Shown here: piece after piece, positions 25,256-33,794 of the stretch
Layout of the letters: the number at the start of each line of letters is the position of its first letter
Numbering within the stretch: the stretch's first letter is position 1
Assembly: GCA_022730375.1 (NCBI GenBank)
Contig: DZDA01000010.1
Location: forward strand, 1-36,348
Length of the DNA: 36,348 bases
DNA from: Thiomonas intermedia
GTDB taxonomy: Bacteria; Pseudomonadota; Gammaproteobacteria; Burkholderiales; Burkholderiaceae_C
Reading direction: 5' to 3'
Notes under the pieces: generated by a model
What the model saw: the letters and a program-made list of their open reading frames with translations, nothing else
Databases searched by the model: none
Told to the model about the DNA's origin: nothing
Position numbers and translations under genes: made by a program

Positions 25256-26404
25256 TTACTGAATCTGCTGTTGCAGGATTTGCAGGATCTTCCGTGCGTC
25301 GTCGGTCTGCAGCGGCTTGCCATCGGGCGTCTGCACGGTCACCACGGTTTGCGTCCCGGCGTTTTGCAGGGCAATGCGGTAGTCGGCCGGTTTGGGCTCA
25401 CTTTCCTTTTTTCCAAACAGCTTGCCGAAGAATCCCGTACTGTCCTGAGAGGCCTTGAGCGCAGCTTCAGCACTGATGTAGCGCACATCGAAGCGGCCTT
25501 CTGCGCGGTTGCGTTCGATCACGGTGAAGCCTGCGGTATTGATCGCCAGGCTGACCTTACGCCAAGCGGTCTCGAACCCGTCCTGCAATTGCAGCGCCAA
25601 GCCGTCGTCCACGAGTTTTGAGGCAACGGGTTGGGCCAGTTGCACCGGATTTTCGATGCGTTGTTTCGCCGCCTCGTCACTCAGACCCAGGGTGACCATG
25701 AGTTTGCGCAGAAAGATGGTGTTGAGCCCCGGATCAGGCGTGGAGGGCTCCCATGCCGTGGTCGATTTGTCGTTGGAGTTGTAGACCTCTTTCATCGTCT
25801 GGTGGGTGATGTAGATCTGCGTGCCCTTGCCATCGGGTGTGCGCTCGAACACGGTGCGGAAGCGGTCGCGTTTGCCGGTGTCATACAGACTGTCGAACAC
25901 TTTGCCGAGATACTTTCGGATGAAGTCCTGCGGCAGTTTGGCGCGGTTTTCCGCCCAGTCGGTCTCCATCACGCCGGTGGTCGCATCGGACTGGGTGAGA
26001 TAGAAGCCGTTTTCCTGCCAGAAACCTTTGACTTTTTCCCAGAGTTGATCGGGGCTGGAGTCGACCACCAGCCAGCGTTGACCACCCGCCTGATCGATGC
26101 GCATGCCAGGGTATTGCGGCAGAACGGCGTTGGTCTTGGCGACTTGCTCGGCGGTTTGCACCCCCTTGTCGTAGGCGAGCGCGCTCACCGGGGCATTGGG
26201 GCTGCCCGGAACGACGTATTGCTCTTGTCGCGCCAGTTGGGTGAGGTCGGGCGGCACTTCGAGCGAGTTGCCCTGTTTGGCGCTTTCGTAGTCCACTCCC
26301 TTGCCCTGAACAACGGTGTTAAGGGATGAGCAGCCGCTGAGGAGGGCGCCGACGCCCAGGGCAATGGCCAAGGCGCTCAACCGCCAGTGATTGGATAGGT
26401 TCAT
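25256..26404 (-). CDS. bamC: Outer-membrane assembly lipoprotein BamC
   Basis: 382 aa from the ATG at 26404; a TTG two codons upstream is less likely. A lipoprotein signal peptide ends at LLSGC, Cys25. The mature N-terminus includes the BamC-type unstructured region with VDYESAKQGNSLEVPPDLTQL, the stretch that contacts BamD in E. coli. Two helix-grip domains follow (about 90-210 and 245-382). BamC is an accessory part of the Bam complex that inserts beta-barrel proteins in the outer membrane. It is last in the operon methyltransferase-dapA-bamC; dapA-bamC adjacency is also found in E. coli. Confidence 0.94.
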   Translation of the reverse strand: MNLSNHWRLSALAIALGVGALLSGCSSLNTVVQGKGVDYESAKQGNSLEVPPDLTQLARQEQYVVPGSPNAPVSALAYDKGVQTAEQVAKTNAVLPQYPGMRIDQAGGQRWLVVDSSPDQLWEKVKGFWQENGFYLTQSDATTGVMETDWAENRAKLPQDFIRKYLGKVFDSLYDTGKRDRFRTVFERTPDGKGTQIYITHQTMKEVYNSNDKSTTAWEPSTPDPGLNTIFLRKLMVTLGLSDEAAKQRIENPVQLAQPVASKLVDDGLALQLQDGFETAWRKVSLAINTAGFTVIERNRAEGRFDVRYISAEAALKASQDSTGFFGKLFGKKESEPKPADYRIALQNAGTQTVVTVQTPDGKPLQTDDARKILQILQQQIQ

Positions 26405-26423
26405 ACGCAAGAAGGTCTCGGAG

Positions 26424-26451
26424 ATGCGAAGGAGTGAATGCGAAGGAGTGA
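26424..26451. repeat. Perfect 14-bp tandem duplication in the dapA-bamC gap
   Basis: ATGCGAAGGAGTGA occurs twice without interruption at 26424-26437 and 26438-26451. It lies in the untranslated spacer between dapA and bamC, upstream of the bamC start. Confidence 0.95.
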
Positions 26452-26461
26452 ATGGGGAAAA

Positions 26462-27364
26462 TCAGTGAACCACCGGCAGGCCCAGCGCCTGCAAGGCCGC
26501 ACGCAACGGGGCGTGAAAGGTCTGTTGCAAGGGGGTCAGGGGCAATCGCAGGCCCGAGCCGATGCGACCCATGAGGCGCAGTGCTTCCTTGACGGGTATG
26601 GGGTTGGGCTCGCAGGACAATTGCTGATTGAGTTCGATGAGCTCGAAGTGCAGTTTGCTGGCCAGCGCGGCGTTGCCCGCCATCGCGGCCGCGCACAGTT
26701 CGTGCATGCGGCGCGGTACGACGTTGGCCGACACGCTGATGTTGCCATGCCCGCCCAGCAGCATCAGCGCCACGGCGGTCGGGTCGTCGCCGGAATAAAT
26801 GGCGAACGACGATGGGGCGCGCCGAATGAGCTGCGCGGCGCGGTCGATGTTGCCTGTGGCCTCTTTGATGCCGATGATGCCGGGCACCTGTGCGAGACGC
26901 AGAGCAGTGTCCACCTGCATATCGACCACGGTGCGGCCCGGCACGTTGTAGAGCACCACAGGGATGTCGATCGCCTCGGCGATGGCGGTGAAATGCGCCG
27001 CCATGCCGTCTTGCGTGGGGCGGTTGTAGTAGGGCACGACGCTGAGCAAGCAATCGGCCCCGACTTCCTGGCAGCGCTTGGAGAGTTCGATGGCTTCGCG
27101 CGTGGAGTTGGCGCCGGCGCCGGCCATCACGGGCACGCGGCCAGCCGCCTGTTCGACCACCGTGCGCACGATTTCGATGTGTTCGTCCACCGGCAGGGTA
27201 GGAGACTCGCCGGTGGTGCCGCAGGGGCTGATGCAGTCGGTGCCTTGTTCGATATGCCAGTCGACCAGCTTGCGCAGTGCGGGGTAGTCCACGCTGCCAT
27301 CGGAGTGCATGGGGGTCACCAGGGCGACGATGCTGCCGCGGATGACCAGAGGTTGGGAGGACAT
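26462..27364 (-). CDS. dapA: 4-hydroxy-tetrahydrodipicolinate synthase
   Basis: 300 aa from the ATG at 27364 ([10 protein letters not shown]); the upstream open frame overlaps the preceding gene and is not used. TIM-barrel lyase with GTTGES (49-54, Thr50-Thr51), [10 protein letters not shown] with the Tyr112/Tyr113 region, Tyr139 in LYNVPGRT, Arg144, and the Schiff-base Lys167 in [11 protein letters not shown]. It condenses pyruvate with aspartate semialdehyde, the first committed step to lysine and meso-diaminopimelate. It sits 31 bp after the methyltransferase gene and 57 bp before bamC. Confidence 0.96.
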   Translation of the reverse strand: MSSQPLVIRGSIVALVTPMHSDGSVDYPALRKLVDWHIEQGTDCISPCGTTGESPTLPVDEHIEIVRTVVEQAAGRVPVMAGAGANSTREAIELSKRCQEVGADCLLSVVPYYNRPTQDGMAAHFTAIAEAIDIPVVLYNVPGRTVVDMQVDTALRLAQVPGIIGIKEATGNIDRAAQLIRRAPSSFAIYSGDDPTAVALMLLGGHGNISVSANVVPRRMHELCAAAMAGNAALASKLHFELIELNQQLSCEPNPIPVKEALRLMGRIGSGLRLPLTPLQQTFHAPLRAALQALGLPVVH

Positions 27365-27395
27365 TGTTCTGCGTGTGCTGCTTGTGAGCTGCTTG

Positions 27396-27959
27396 TCAAA
27401 TGGGAAGATTGTATCGGTCTGCCGCGCTGGCGTTGGGCGCTTCCCGCACGGCGGCGATGCGCTGCACATAGGCGGGGTGAGGCGCTTGGACAAAGCCATC
27501 TTCAAAGGCCAGTACGCGCAGCGCCGGGCGCACCGCGTCGAGCAACTCGCCGGGGCGCAGCAAGAAATCAGGATTCGACGGCTTGCCCACGCTGGCTTGA
27601 CCGAGGGCGAAGGTTTCGTAGAGCAGGTAGCCGCCGGGGGCGACCGCTTCCACGATGCGCGACAGCAAAGGGCGCCAGAGGTAGTTGGTCACGACCACCG
27701 CATCGAAAGTTTGTTCGCCGTAGGGCCAGGGGCCGGTTTCCAGGTCGGCCACCTGCACCTGCGCCAGATCGCGCAGACCGGCGAGGGCTTCGGCGTTGCG
27801 GTCCACCGCAAAAACCGTATGGCCGCGCTGCCGCAGCCAGCGCACATGGCGACCTCCGCCGCAGGCGACATCGAGCACGTTGCCGCTCGCGCGCAGCAGC
27901 GAGGCATGGCGGACGATCCAGGGGGAAGGCGGGGCTTCGGTGCGGGCTTCTGGGGTCAT
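27396..27959 (-). CDS. Class I SAM-dependent methyltransferase
   Basis: 187 aa. Motif I is [11 protein letters not shown] (28-38), the S-adenosylmethionine loop. The acidic residue at the end of strand 2 is in [26 protein letters not shown] and [15 protein letters not shown] are motifs II and III as in TehB/UbiE-like small methyltransferases. The ending has no known substrate-binding domain, so the substrate is unknown. It is the first gene of the operon with dapA and bamC and diverges from galE. Confidence 0.85.
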   Translation of the reverse strand: MTPEARTEAPPSPWIVRHASLLRASGNVLDVACGGGRHVRWLRQRGHTVFAVDRNAEALAGLRDLAQVQVADLETGPWPYGEQTFDAVVVTNYLWRPLLSRIVEAVAPGGYLLYETFALGQASVGKPSNPDFLLRPGELLDAVRPALRVLAFEDGFVQAPHPAYVQRIAAVREAPNASAADRYNLPI

Positions 27960-28028
27960 GGCGCAGCATCGTAACGGGGCGCCCGCGTGAACGATGCGTG
28001 TGCCTCATGTTGACAAGGCAGAATAGGG

Positions 28029-28080
28029 GAAACCCCTTTCCCGTCCATTCTTTTCCTTTCCCCCTCCATTCCTCGACTTT
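28029..28080 (+). other. Pyrimidine-rich leader upstream of galE
   Basis: About 50 bases that are nearly all C and T (for example CCATTCTTTTCCTTTCCCCC at 28047-28066). The galE start codon follows 16 bases later without a recognisable ribosome-binding site. Confidence 0.7.
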
Positions 28081-28095
28081 CACCGCAAAAACAAC

Positions 28096-29118
28096 ATGAC
28101 CTCAGCCACCATCCTTGTCACCGGCGGAGCCGGTTATATCGGCTCGCATACCTGCGTTGCCCTGATTGAAGCGGGTTACACCCCTGTGGTGTACGACAAC
28201 CTGTGCAACAGCAGCGCCGAGTCGCTGGCGCGGGTGGAGCGCATCACCGGCAAGCGCCCCGCTTTCGTGCAGGCCGACATCCGCGATGCGGCGCGGCTCG
28301 ACGCCGTGTTTGCACAACACAAGATCGACGCAGTGATCCACTTCGCCGGCCTGAAGGCAGTGGGCGAATCGGTGGAAAAACCGCTGATGTACTACGACAA
28401 CAACGTCGGCGGCACGGTGGTTCTGCTCGAGGCGATGCAGCGCGCCAAGGTGCACAACCTCATCTTCTCGTCGTCGGCCACGGTCTATGGCGACCCCGCT
28501 TCGACGCCCATCCGCGAAGACTTTCCGCTTAGCGCCACCAACGCTTACGGCCGCAGCAAACTGATGATCGAAGAAATTCTCGGCGATCTGCATCGCGCCG
28601 AGCCGCATTGGCGCATCGCCCGCCTGCGCTACTTCAACCCCGTGGGCGCGCACGAAAGCGGGCTCATCGGCGAAGATCCGCGCGGCATTCCCAACAATCT
28701 CATGCCCTTTGTCACCCAGGTGGCGGTGGGGCGGCTGCAGAAACTGCGTGTGTTCGGCGGCGACTGGCCCACGGTGGACGGCAGCGGCGTGCGCGACTAC
28801 ATCCACGTCATGGATCTGGCCGAGGGGCACGTGGCAGCGCTGCGTTACCAGTTGGGCCATGAGGGCATGTTGACCGTCAACCTCGGCACCGGCCAAGGCT
28901 ACTCGGTGCTGCAGATGGTGCAGGCCTTCGGCAAGAGCATCGGCCGCGATCTGCCGTATGAAATCGTGGCTCGCCGCCCGGGCGACATCGCCGAATGCTG
29001 GGCCGATCCAGCGGCGGCGAAAGCCCTTCTGGGCTGGAGCGCCAAACGCGGGCTCGACACCATCTGCGCCGACGCCTGGCGCTGGCAGCAGGGCAACCCG
29101 GAAGGCTATGGCGCTTGA
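28096..29118 (+). CDS. galE: UDP-glucose 4-epimerase
   Basis: 340 aa, the usual GalE size. The NAD-binding motif is GGAGYIGSH (10-18). The catalytic set is Ser127-Ala-Thr129 (SSSATVYG) with Tyr151 and Lys155 (NAYGRSK). RYFNPVGAH and SGVRDYIHVMDLAEGH are typical of GalE. It interconverts UDP-glucose and UDP-galactose, supplying galactose for lipopolysaccharide or exopolysaccharide. No other sugar genes are nearby. The ATG has no purine-rich site upstream. dps follows after 66 bp. Confidence 0.95.
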   Translation: MTSATILVTGGAGYIGSHTCVALIEAGYTPVVYDNLCNSSAESLARVERITGKRPAFVQADIRDAARLDAVFAQHKIDAVIHFAGLKAVGESVEKPLMYYDNNVGGTVVLLEAMQRAKVHNLIFSSSATVYGDPASTPIREDFPLSATNAYGRSKLMIEEILGDLHRAEPHWRIARLRYFNPVGAHESGLIGEDPRGIPNNLMPFVTQVAVGRLQKLRVFGGDWPTVDGSGVRDYIHVMDLAEGHVAALRYQLGHEGMLTVNLGTGQGYSVLQMVQAFGKSIGRDLPYEIVARRPGDIAECWADPAAAKALLGWSAKRGLDTICADAWRWQQGNPEGYGA

Positions 29119-29184
29119 GCGCTTGCGCCGAGTCACCCGGCTGCGCTATTGTGACTTGGCGATCAACACACTGAAAGAAACATC

Positions 29185-29688
29185 ATGAGCAAAAGCACCC
29201 TGCATGCCTCATCAACCCCGATTCACATCGGCATTTCGGATAACGACCGCGCCAAGGTGGCCGAACAGCTCTCGCATCTGCTGGCCGACACCTACACGCT
29301 CTATCTCACCACGCACAACTTCCACTGGAACGTCACCGGGCCGATGTTCAACAGCCTGCACATCATGTTCATGGAGCAGTACACCGAGCTGTGGAATGCG
29401 GTCGATCCGATTGCCGAGCGCATCCGCGCACTCGGCTTTTCCGTGCCCGGTTCCTATCACGGCTTCAGTTCGCGCTCCAGCCTGGCCGACGTGCCGGCGC
29501 AGCCCCCCAAGGCTCAGGAGATGATCGGTATTCTGGTCAAGGGTCATGAGGCCGTGGCCAAGACGGCGCGCGCGGTGTTCACCGTGGCCGACGAGGTCAA
29601 TGACCAGCCCACCGCCGACCTGATGACCCAGCGCCTGGACATTCACGAAAAAACCGCCTGGATGCTGCGCTCGCTGCTCGAAGGTTGA
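29185..29688 (+). CDS. dps: Dps-family ferritin-like DNA-protection protein
   Basis: 167 aa with GAAAGAAA before the ATG. The ferroxidase residues fit the Dps spacing: His47 and His59 from one subunit (THNFHWNVTG, SLHIMFMEQY), Asp74 and Glu78 (NAVDPIAERIRALG) from the next. The N-terminus is Ser/Thr-rich with one Lys, so strong DNA binding is not obvious. Dps 12-mers store iron and remove peroxide. The gene may have its own promoter in the 66 bp after galE; regulation by OxyR or a stress sigma factor is possible but not visible. Confidence 0.95.
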   Translation: MSKSTLHASSTPIHIGISDNDRAKVAEQLSHLLADTYTLYLTTHNFHWNVTGPMFNSLHIMFMEQYTELWNAVDPIAERIRALGFSVPGSYHGFSSRSSLADVPAQPPKAQEMIGILVKGHEAVAKTARAVFTVADEVNDQPTADLMTQRLDIHEKTAWMLRSLLEG

Positions 29689-29742
29689 TCGGCGTTCCGT
29701 CGCCCGTTTCATCGACGTTCCCTGCGTGGCGATAATTCACGC

Positions 29743-30600
29743 ATGGAACGTCTGCGCTTATGGCTGGCCTTGATCCGTTGGGACAAGCCGGTCGGTTCTC
29801 TCCTCTTGTTGTGGCCGAGTCTGTCGGCCTTGTGGATCGCCAGCGATGGGCGCCCGAGTTGGTGGCTGGTCGTCGTGTTCATCGCGGGCACCTTTCTCAT
29901 GCGTTCGGCCGGTTGCGCCGTGAACGATGTAGCCGATCAAGACTTCGACCGCGCCGTGCGCCGCACCGCGCAGCGTCCGGTCACCTCGGGCAAGGTGTCC
30001 ACCCGCGAGGCGCTGCTGGTCGGCGCGGCGCTCGCACTCGCCGCCTTCGGCCTGGTGCTCACCACCAACGCGCTGACCATCCAGATGTCGGTCGCAGCCT
30101 TGTTCATCGCCATCGCCTACCCCTACACCAAGCGCTGGCTGGCGCTGCCGCAGGCCTATCTCGGCGTGGCCTTCAGCTTCGGCATCCCCATGGCCTTCGC
30201 CGCGGCGCGCGGCGACGTGCCGCTGCTGGCCTGGGTGCTGCTGCTGGGCAATCTGTTCTGGGTGCTGGCCTACGACACCGAATACGCCATGGTCGACCGC
30301 GAAGACGATCTCAAGGTCGGCATCAAGACCTCGGCCATCACCTTCGGCCGCGCCGATGTGGCGGCGGTGATGGCGAGCTATTGCGCCTACATCGCGCTAT
30401 GGGCTGCCGTGGGGTGGGCGCTGCAACTGAGCTGGCCTTACTTCCTGGGCGTGGCCGCAGCCGCAGCGCAGGCCGCGCATCACTACACCCTCATCCGCGA
30501 TCGCCACCCGGCGCAATGCTTCCGCGCCTTCCGGCTCAACCATTATCTGGGGCTGGCGATGTTTGTCGGGGTCATCTGCGCCTACGCCATCAAGCCGTGA
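29743..30600 (+). CDS. ubiA: 4-hydroxybenzoate polyprenyltransferase
   Basis: 285 aa, integral membrane with about eight hydrophobic helices. The two Asp-rich motifs are NDVADQDFD (61-69) and DREDD (185-189), which bind the Mg-diphosphate of the prenyl donor. [15 protein letters not shown] and RPVTSGKVS are UbiA-typical. It attaches the polyprenyl chain to 4-hydroxybenzoate in ubiquinone synthesis. Its last 11 bases overlap the end of purC on the other strand. No chorismate lyase gene is adjacent. Confidence 0.96.
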   Translation: MERLRLWLALIRWDKPVGSLLLLWPSLSALWIASDGRPSWWLVVVFIAGTFLMRSAGCAVNDVADQDFDRAVRRTAQRPVTSGKVSTREALLVGAALALAAFGLVLTTNALTIQMSVAALFIAIAYPYTKRWLALPQAYLGVAFSFGIPMAFAAARGDVPLLAWVLLLGNLFWVLAYDTEYAMVDREDDLKVGIKTSAITFGRADVAAVMASYCAYIALWAAVGWALQLSWPYFLGVAAAAAQAAHHYTLIRDRHPAQCFRAFRLNHYLGLAMFVGVICAYAIKP

Positions 30601-31474
30601 GCCGTTCCAGCGCCTCGCGGTAGCGGGCCAGGGTGTGCTCGATGACGTCAGCGGGCAGGGTGGGGGGCGGTGGTTGTTTGTTCCAGCCGGGTACGCCCTC
30701 TAACCAGTCGCGCAGAAACTGTTTGTCGAAGCTCGGCGGCGAGCTGCCCTCCAACCAAGTGTCGGCAGGCCAGAAGCGCGAGGAATCGGGGGTGAGCACT
30801 TCGTCCATTAGCGTGAGGGCGCCGTTCTCATCGAGGCCGAATTCGAACTTGGTGTCGGCGATCAGGATGCCGCGCGCTGCGGCGTAGTCGGCGGCGCGTT
30901 GATAGAGGGTGATGCTGATGTCGCGCACCTGCGCGGCGAGTTCGGCGCCGATGGCCTGCTCCATTTGCGCGAAGGAAATGTTCTCGTCATGTTCGCCCAG
31001 CTCGGCCTTGGTGGCGGGGGTGAAGATGGGCGCGGGCAGCTTGCTGGCGAGCTTCAAGCCCGGCGGAAGGGCGACGCCGCAGACCGCGCCGGTGGCTTGA
31101 TAGTCTTTCCAGCCCGAGCCTGCGAGATAGCCGCGCACCACGGCTTCCACCGGCAGGGGTTTGAGGCGTTTGACCACCATGGCGCGACCGCGCACCTGAC
31201 TGCGCTCGTCTGCGGTCACCACGGTCTCGGGATCGATGTCGAGCAGATGGTTGGGCGCCACGTCGTGCAGCAGACCGAACCAGAACCGCGCCATGCGGGT
31301 GAGAATTTCGCCCTTGCCGGGAATGGGCTCGGCCATGATGACGTCAAACGCCGAGATGCGGTCTGTGGCCACCATCAGCAGGCGGTCGTCGCCCACGGCA
31401 TAGTTTTCGCGCACCTTGCCGCGCGACAGCAGGGGCAGGGAATGCAGGGAGGATTGCAGCAGGGCAGAAGTCAT
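30590..31474 (-). CDS. purC: SAICAR synthetase
   Basis: 294 aa. The N-terminal [31 protein letters not shown] is the nucleotide-binding start of Pur[28 protein letters not shown] and [11 protein letters not shown] are further family motifs. It joins aspartate to CAIR in step 7 of purine synthesis. The 294-aa form with this N-terminus is the longer bacterial type. A TACAAT -10-like box lies on the minus strand at 31502-31507. purE and purK lie about 1.8 kb further on the opposite strand. Confidence 0.97.
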   Translation of the reverse strand: MTSALLQSSLHSLPLLSRGKVRENYAVGDDRLLMVATDRISAFDVIMAEPIPGKGEILTRMARFWFGLLHDVAPNHLLDIDPETVVTADERSQVRGRAMVVKRLKPLPVEAVVRGYLAGSGWKDYQATGAVCGVALPPGLKLASKLPAPIFTPATKAELGEHDENISFAQMEQAIGAELAAQVRDISITLYQRAADYAAARGILIADTKFEFGLDENGALTLMDEVLTPDSSRFWPADTWLEGSSPPSFDKQFLRDWLEGVPGWNKQPPPPTLPADVIEHTLARYREALERLTA

Positions 31475-31520
31475 GGACGAGCTTTCGTGAGGAATGGGGC
31501 GATTGTAGAAATTCGCAGGG

Positions 31521-31550
31521 TTGAGTTTTTCACCCGCTGCGTTTCACAAT
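31521..31550 (+). promoter_or_regulatory. Candidate promoter of the DJ-1/PfpI-like gene
   Basis: TTGAGT at 31521-31526 and CACAAT at 31545-31550 are each four of six to consensus with an 18-bp gap. They lie 43 bp before the start codon in the purC divergent region. Confidence 0.35.
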
Positions 31551-31556
31551 AGGCGG

Positions 31557-31570
31557 GCCGCACGTGCGGC
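31557..31570. other. 14-bp perfect palindrome in the DJ-1-like gene leader
   Basis: GCCGCACGTGCGGC lies between the candidate promoter and the ribosome-binding site. It could be an operator or an mRNA structure; no regulator is identifiable. Confidence 0.6.
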
Positions 31571-31592
31571 AAACTCTCAACGGAGACTCGAT

Positions 31593-32174
31593 ATGGCTGC
31601 AAAACGCATTCTGCTGCTGGCCGGCGATTACGCCGAAGACTACGAAACCATGGTGCCGTTCCAGACCCTGCTGGCCGTGGGGCACACGGTGCATGCGGTC
31701 TGCCCCGACAAGAAGGCGGGCGATCAGGTGAAAACCGCGATTCACGACTTCGAAGGCGCACAGACCTATTCCGAAAAACCCGGCCACAACTTCACCCTCA
31801 ACGCCACGTTTTCCGAGGTGAAAGCTGAGGACTACGACGCGCTGGTCATCCCCGGTGGACGCGCCCCCGAATACCTGCGCCTCAACCCCAAGGTGCTCGA
31901 TCTGGTGCGGCATTTTTTCAGCGCCAACAAGCCGGTTGCGGCGGTGTGCCACGGCGCGCAGATTCTGGCGGCGGCGGGCGTGCTGCAGGGGCGCAAATGC
32001 TCGGCCTATCCGGCCTGCGGCCCGGAAGTGCGCGAGGCTGGCGGAGACTATGCCGACATTCCGGTTGATCAGGCGGTGACGCAGGGCAATCTGGTGACCG
32101 CCCCGGCCTGGCCTGCGCATCCGGCGTGGATGGGGCAGTTTCTCAAGCTGCTGGGGACGCAGATCACGCTGTAA
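31593..32174 (+). CDS. DJ-1/PfpI-family protein
   Basis: 193 aa from the ATG at 31593, which has GGAGA upstream; the reading to 31521 is not supported. The flavodoxin-like fold has the nucleophile elbow AVCHGAQIL with Cys119-His120, and Glu15 in [20 protein letters not shown] precedes it. Members act as deglycase-type, glyoxalase-like or chaperone proteins (YhbO, YajL) or PfpI peptidases. Which activity applies is not decidable here. It stands alone between purC and the thioredoxin-TPR gene, with a bidirectional terminator at its end. Confidence 0.92.
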   Translation: MAAKRILLLAGDYAEDYETMVPFQTLLAVGHTVHAVCPDKKAGDQVKTAIHDFEGAQTYSEKPGHNFTLNATFSEVKAEDYDALVIPGGRAPEYLRLNPKVLDLVRHFFSANKPVAAVCHGAQILAAAGVLQGRKCSAYPACGPEVREAGGDYADIPVDQAVTQGNLVTAPAWPAHPAWMGQFLKLLGTQITL

Positions 32175-32193
32175 CGCATGTGCCGACGCCATG

Positions 32194-32222
32194 AAAAACG
32201 CCGACTTCAAGTCGGCGTTTTT
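32194..32222. terminator. Bidirectional terminator between the DJ-1-like and CnoX-like genes
   Basis: AAAAACGCCGACTT, central C, AAGTCGGCGTTTTT: a 14-bp inverted repeat with T-runs on both strands; the folded loop would be about five bases. Confidence 0.93.
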
Positions 32223-32238
32223 GTGAGATCCGGAGAAC

Positions 32239-33135
32239 TCAGCTCAGCACCGTCATGCTCAGGCGGCGGCGGTAGCTTTCCACCGTGGGATCGGTGGCCG
32301 GGGGCTGGCCGGGCGCGGGCTTGGGGGCATCTGCAGGCGTCATCAGTTCGAGGATGTTGACGAAGGTCTTGCGCGCGCGGTCTTCGCTCCAGCTTTTGTC
32401 GCGCATGAGAATGTCGAGCAGTTCGTCAAGCGCCGCCGTCCACTGTTGCGCGGCCATGTGTTGCTGCGCCAGGGCGTAGCGGGCGTCGAAGTCGCGTTTG
32501 TTGGCGGCGATGCCGGCCTGCAGCGCGGCAACAGTGGGCAGGCCGGGCGCGGCCTGCGCGGCGGCAAGCCAGTCGGCCAGGGCCTGGATGCGGGCGTCGC
32601 CCAGCGCCCTGTTGGCAATGGGCTCGAACGCCAGCTTGGCGTCGGCGGGGCGGCCGTTCTTCAGCAGCAGCTCGACATACTCCTTGCGCACGGTATCGTT
32701 AGCGGGGTTGGTGGCGAGATCCTGTTGCAGCTTTTCCAGCGGCGGCAGCGCGGGTGCAGACTCGGCTTCGGCATCGCTCGGTTCGGCCTCATCCGCCTGC
32801 TCCGGCGCGGTGTCGGGAACGTGCTTGTCGAGAAATTCACGGATCTGGCCTTCGGGCAATGCGCCGACAAAGCCGTCTACGGGCTGGCCGTCTTTGAGCA
32901 GCATGACCATGGGAATGCTGCGCACGCCGAATGCAGCGGCCAGTTCCTGCTCTTCTTCGGTGTTGATTTTCACCAGTTTGAAGCGGCCTTCGTAAGCCAC
33001 TTCCAGCTTTTCGAGAATGGGGCCTAGCGCGCGGCAGGGGCCGCACCACGGCGCCCACAGATCCACCAAGACCGGGACGGTATTGGAGGCTTCAACGACT
33101 TCGGTTTCAAAATTGGCAACGGTGGCATCAATCAT
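32239..33135 (-). CDS. cnoX: Thioredoxin-TPR protein, CnoX (YbbN)-like
   Basis: 298 aa from the ATG at 33135 with AGGAG six bases upstream. The thioredoxin domain (about 1-110) has the redox motif WCGPC (Cys31, Cys34) and cis-Pro75 (SIPMVML). An acidic linker (APEQADEAEPSDAEAESAP) leads to an alpha-helical TPR domain (about 135-275) and a short C-terminal tail. CnoX proteins hold unfolded, oxidised clients for GroEL and DnaK. E. coli CnoX lacks the first active-site Cys, whereas this protein keeps both, so reductase activity is likely. It diverges from purE. Confidence 0.9.
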   Translation of the reverse strand: MIDATVANFETEVVEASNTVPVLVDLWAPWCGPCRALGPILEKLEVAYEGRFKLVKINTEEEQELAAAFGVRSIPMVMLLKDGQPVDGFVGALPEGQIREFLDKHVPDTAPEQADEAEPSDAEAESAPALPPLEKLQQDLATNPANDTVRKEYVELLLKNGRPADAKLAFEPIANRALGDARIQALADWLAAAQAAPGLPTVAALQAGIAANKRDFDARYALAQQHMAAQQWTAALDELLDILMRDKSWSEDRARKTFVNILELMTPADAPKPAPGQPPATDPTVESYRRRLSMTVLS

Positions 33136-33305
33136 GTTCGACTCCTGAATGAGCAGGGCAAATGGGGGCGGTCGGCGCCATACCAAGGGGTGTATGCCGG
33201 CGCACGATCTGCGTTTGGGTGGAGCATAGCGGGGCGCGATTTCAAGGGCTTGATCCACTGCTTCTTAAAATCACCTGTTTACAGGCGTTGCACAGGAGAG
33301 AGCAG

Positions 33306-33794
33306 ATGGCCGCAATCGGCGTGGTGATGGGGTCGCAAAGCGACTGGGAGGTGATGCGCCATGCGGCGGACGTCCTCATCCGCTTCGGGGTGGCGCACGA
33401 CTGCCAGGTGGTCTCTGCCCACCGCATGCCCGACGATCTGTTTGCCTACGCCGACAGTGCGCAGCAGCGCGGCCTGCGCGCCATCATCGCCGGTGCGGGC
33501 GGCGCGGCGCATCTGCCGGGCATGCTGGCGGCCAAGACCACGGTGCCGGTGCTCGGCGTGCCGGTGCCGAGCAAGTATTTGCGCGGCGAAGATTCGCTGC
33601 TATCCATCGTGCAGATGCCCAAGGGTGTGCCGGTTGCGACCTTTGCCATCGGCGAGGCCGGGGCGGCGAATGCCGCCTTGTTCGCCGTCGCCATGCTGGC
33701 GGCGCACGACACCGCGTTGCGCGATCAGCTCGACGCCTTCCGCGCGGAGCAAACCGCCGCAGCGCGGGCCATGCGCGTGGGTAGCCCGGCATGA
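33306..33794 (+). CDS. purE: N5-carboxyaminoimidazole ribonucleotide mutase
   Basis: 162 aa from the ATG at 33306 with AGGAGAG upstream. The signature [13 protein letters not shown] and [11 protein letters not shown] (Ser37-Arg40) are the class I PurE active site. [30 protein letters not shown] follows. It converts N5-CAIR to CAIR in purine synthesis together with PurK. Its stop overlaps the purK start as ATGA. Confidence 0.98.
   Translation: MAAIGVVMGSQSDWEVMRHAADVLIRFGVAHDCQVVSAHRMPDDLFAYADSAQQRGLRAIIAGAGGAAHLPGMLAAKTTVPVLGVPVPSKYLRGEDSLLSIVQMPKGVPVATFAIGEAGAANAALFAVAMLAAHDTALRDQLDAFRAEQTAAARAMRVGSPA

Noticed and set aside
27365-27505. Upstream extension of dapA by 47 codons
   Set aside because: It would overlap the preceding methyltransferase gene and adds sequence not found in DapA; the ATG at 27364 gives the normal length.
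28010-28015. Perfect TTGACA as -35 box for galE
   Set aside because: No acceptable -10 lies 16-18 bp downstream; the following bases are CCCCTT.
30590-30600. Overlap of ubiA and purC as a sign of a frameshift
   Set aside because: Both proteins end with family-typical sequence; an 11-bp convergent overlap of 3' ends is ordinary.
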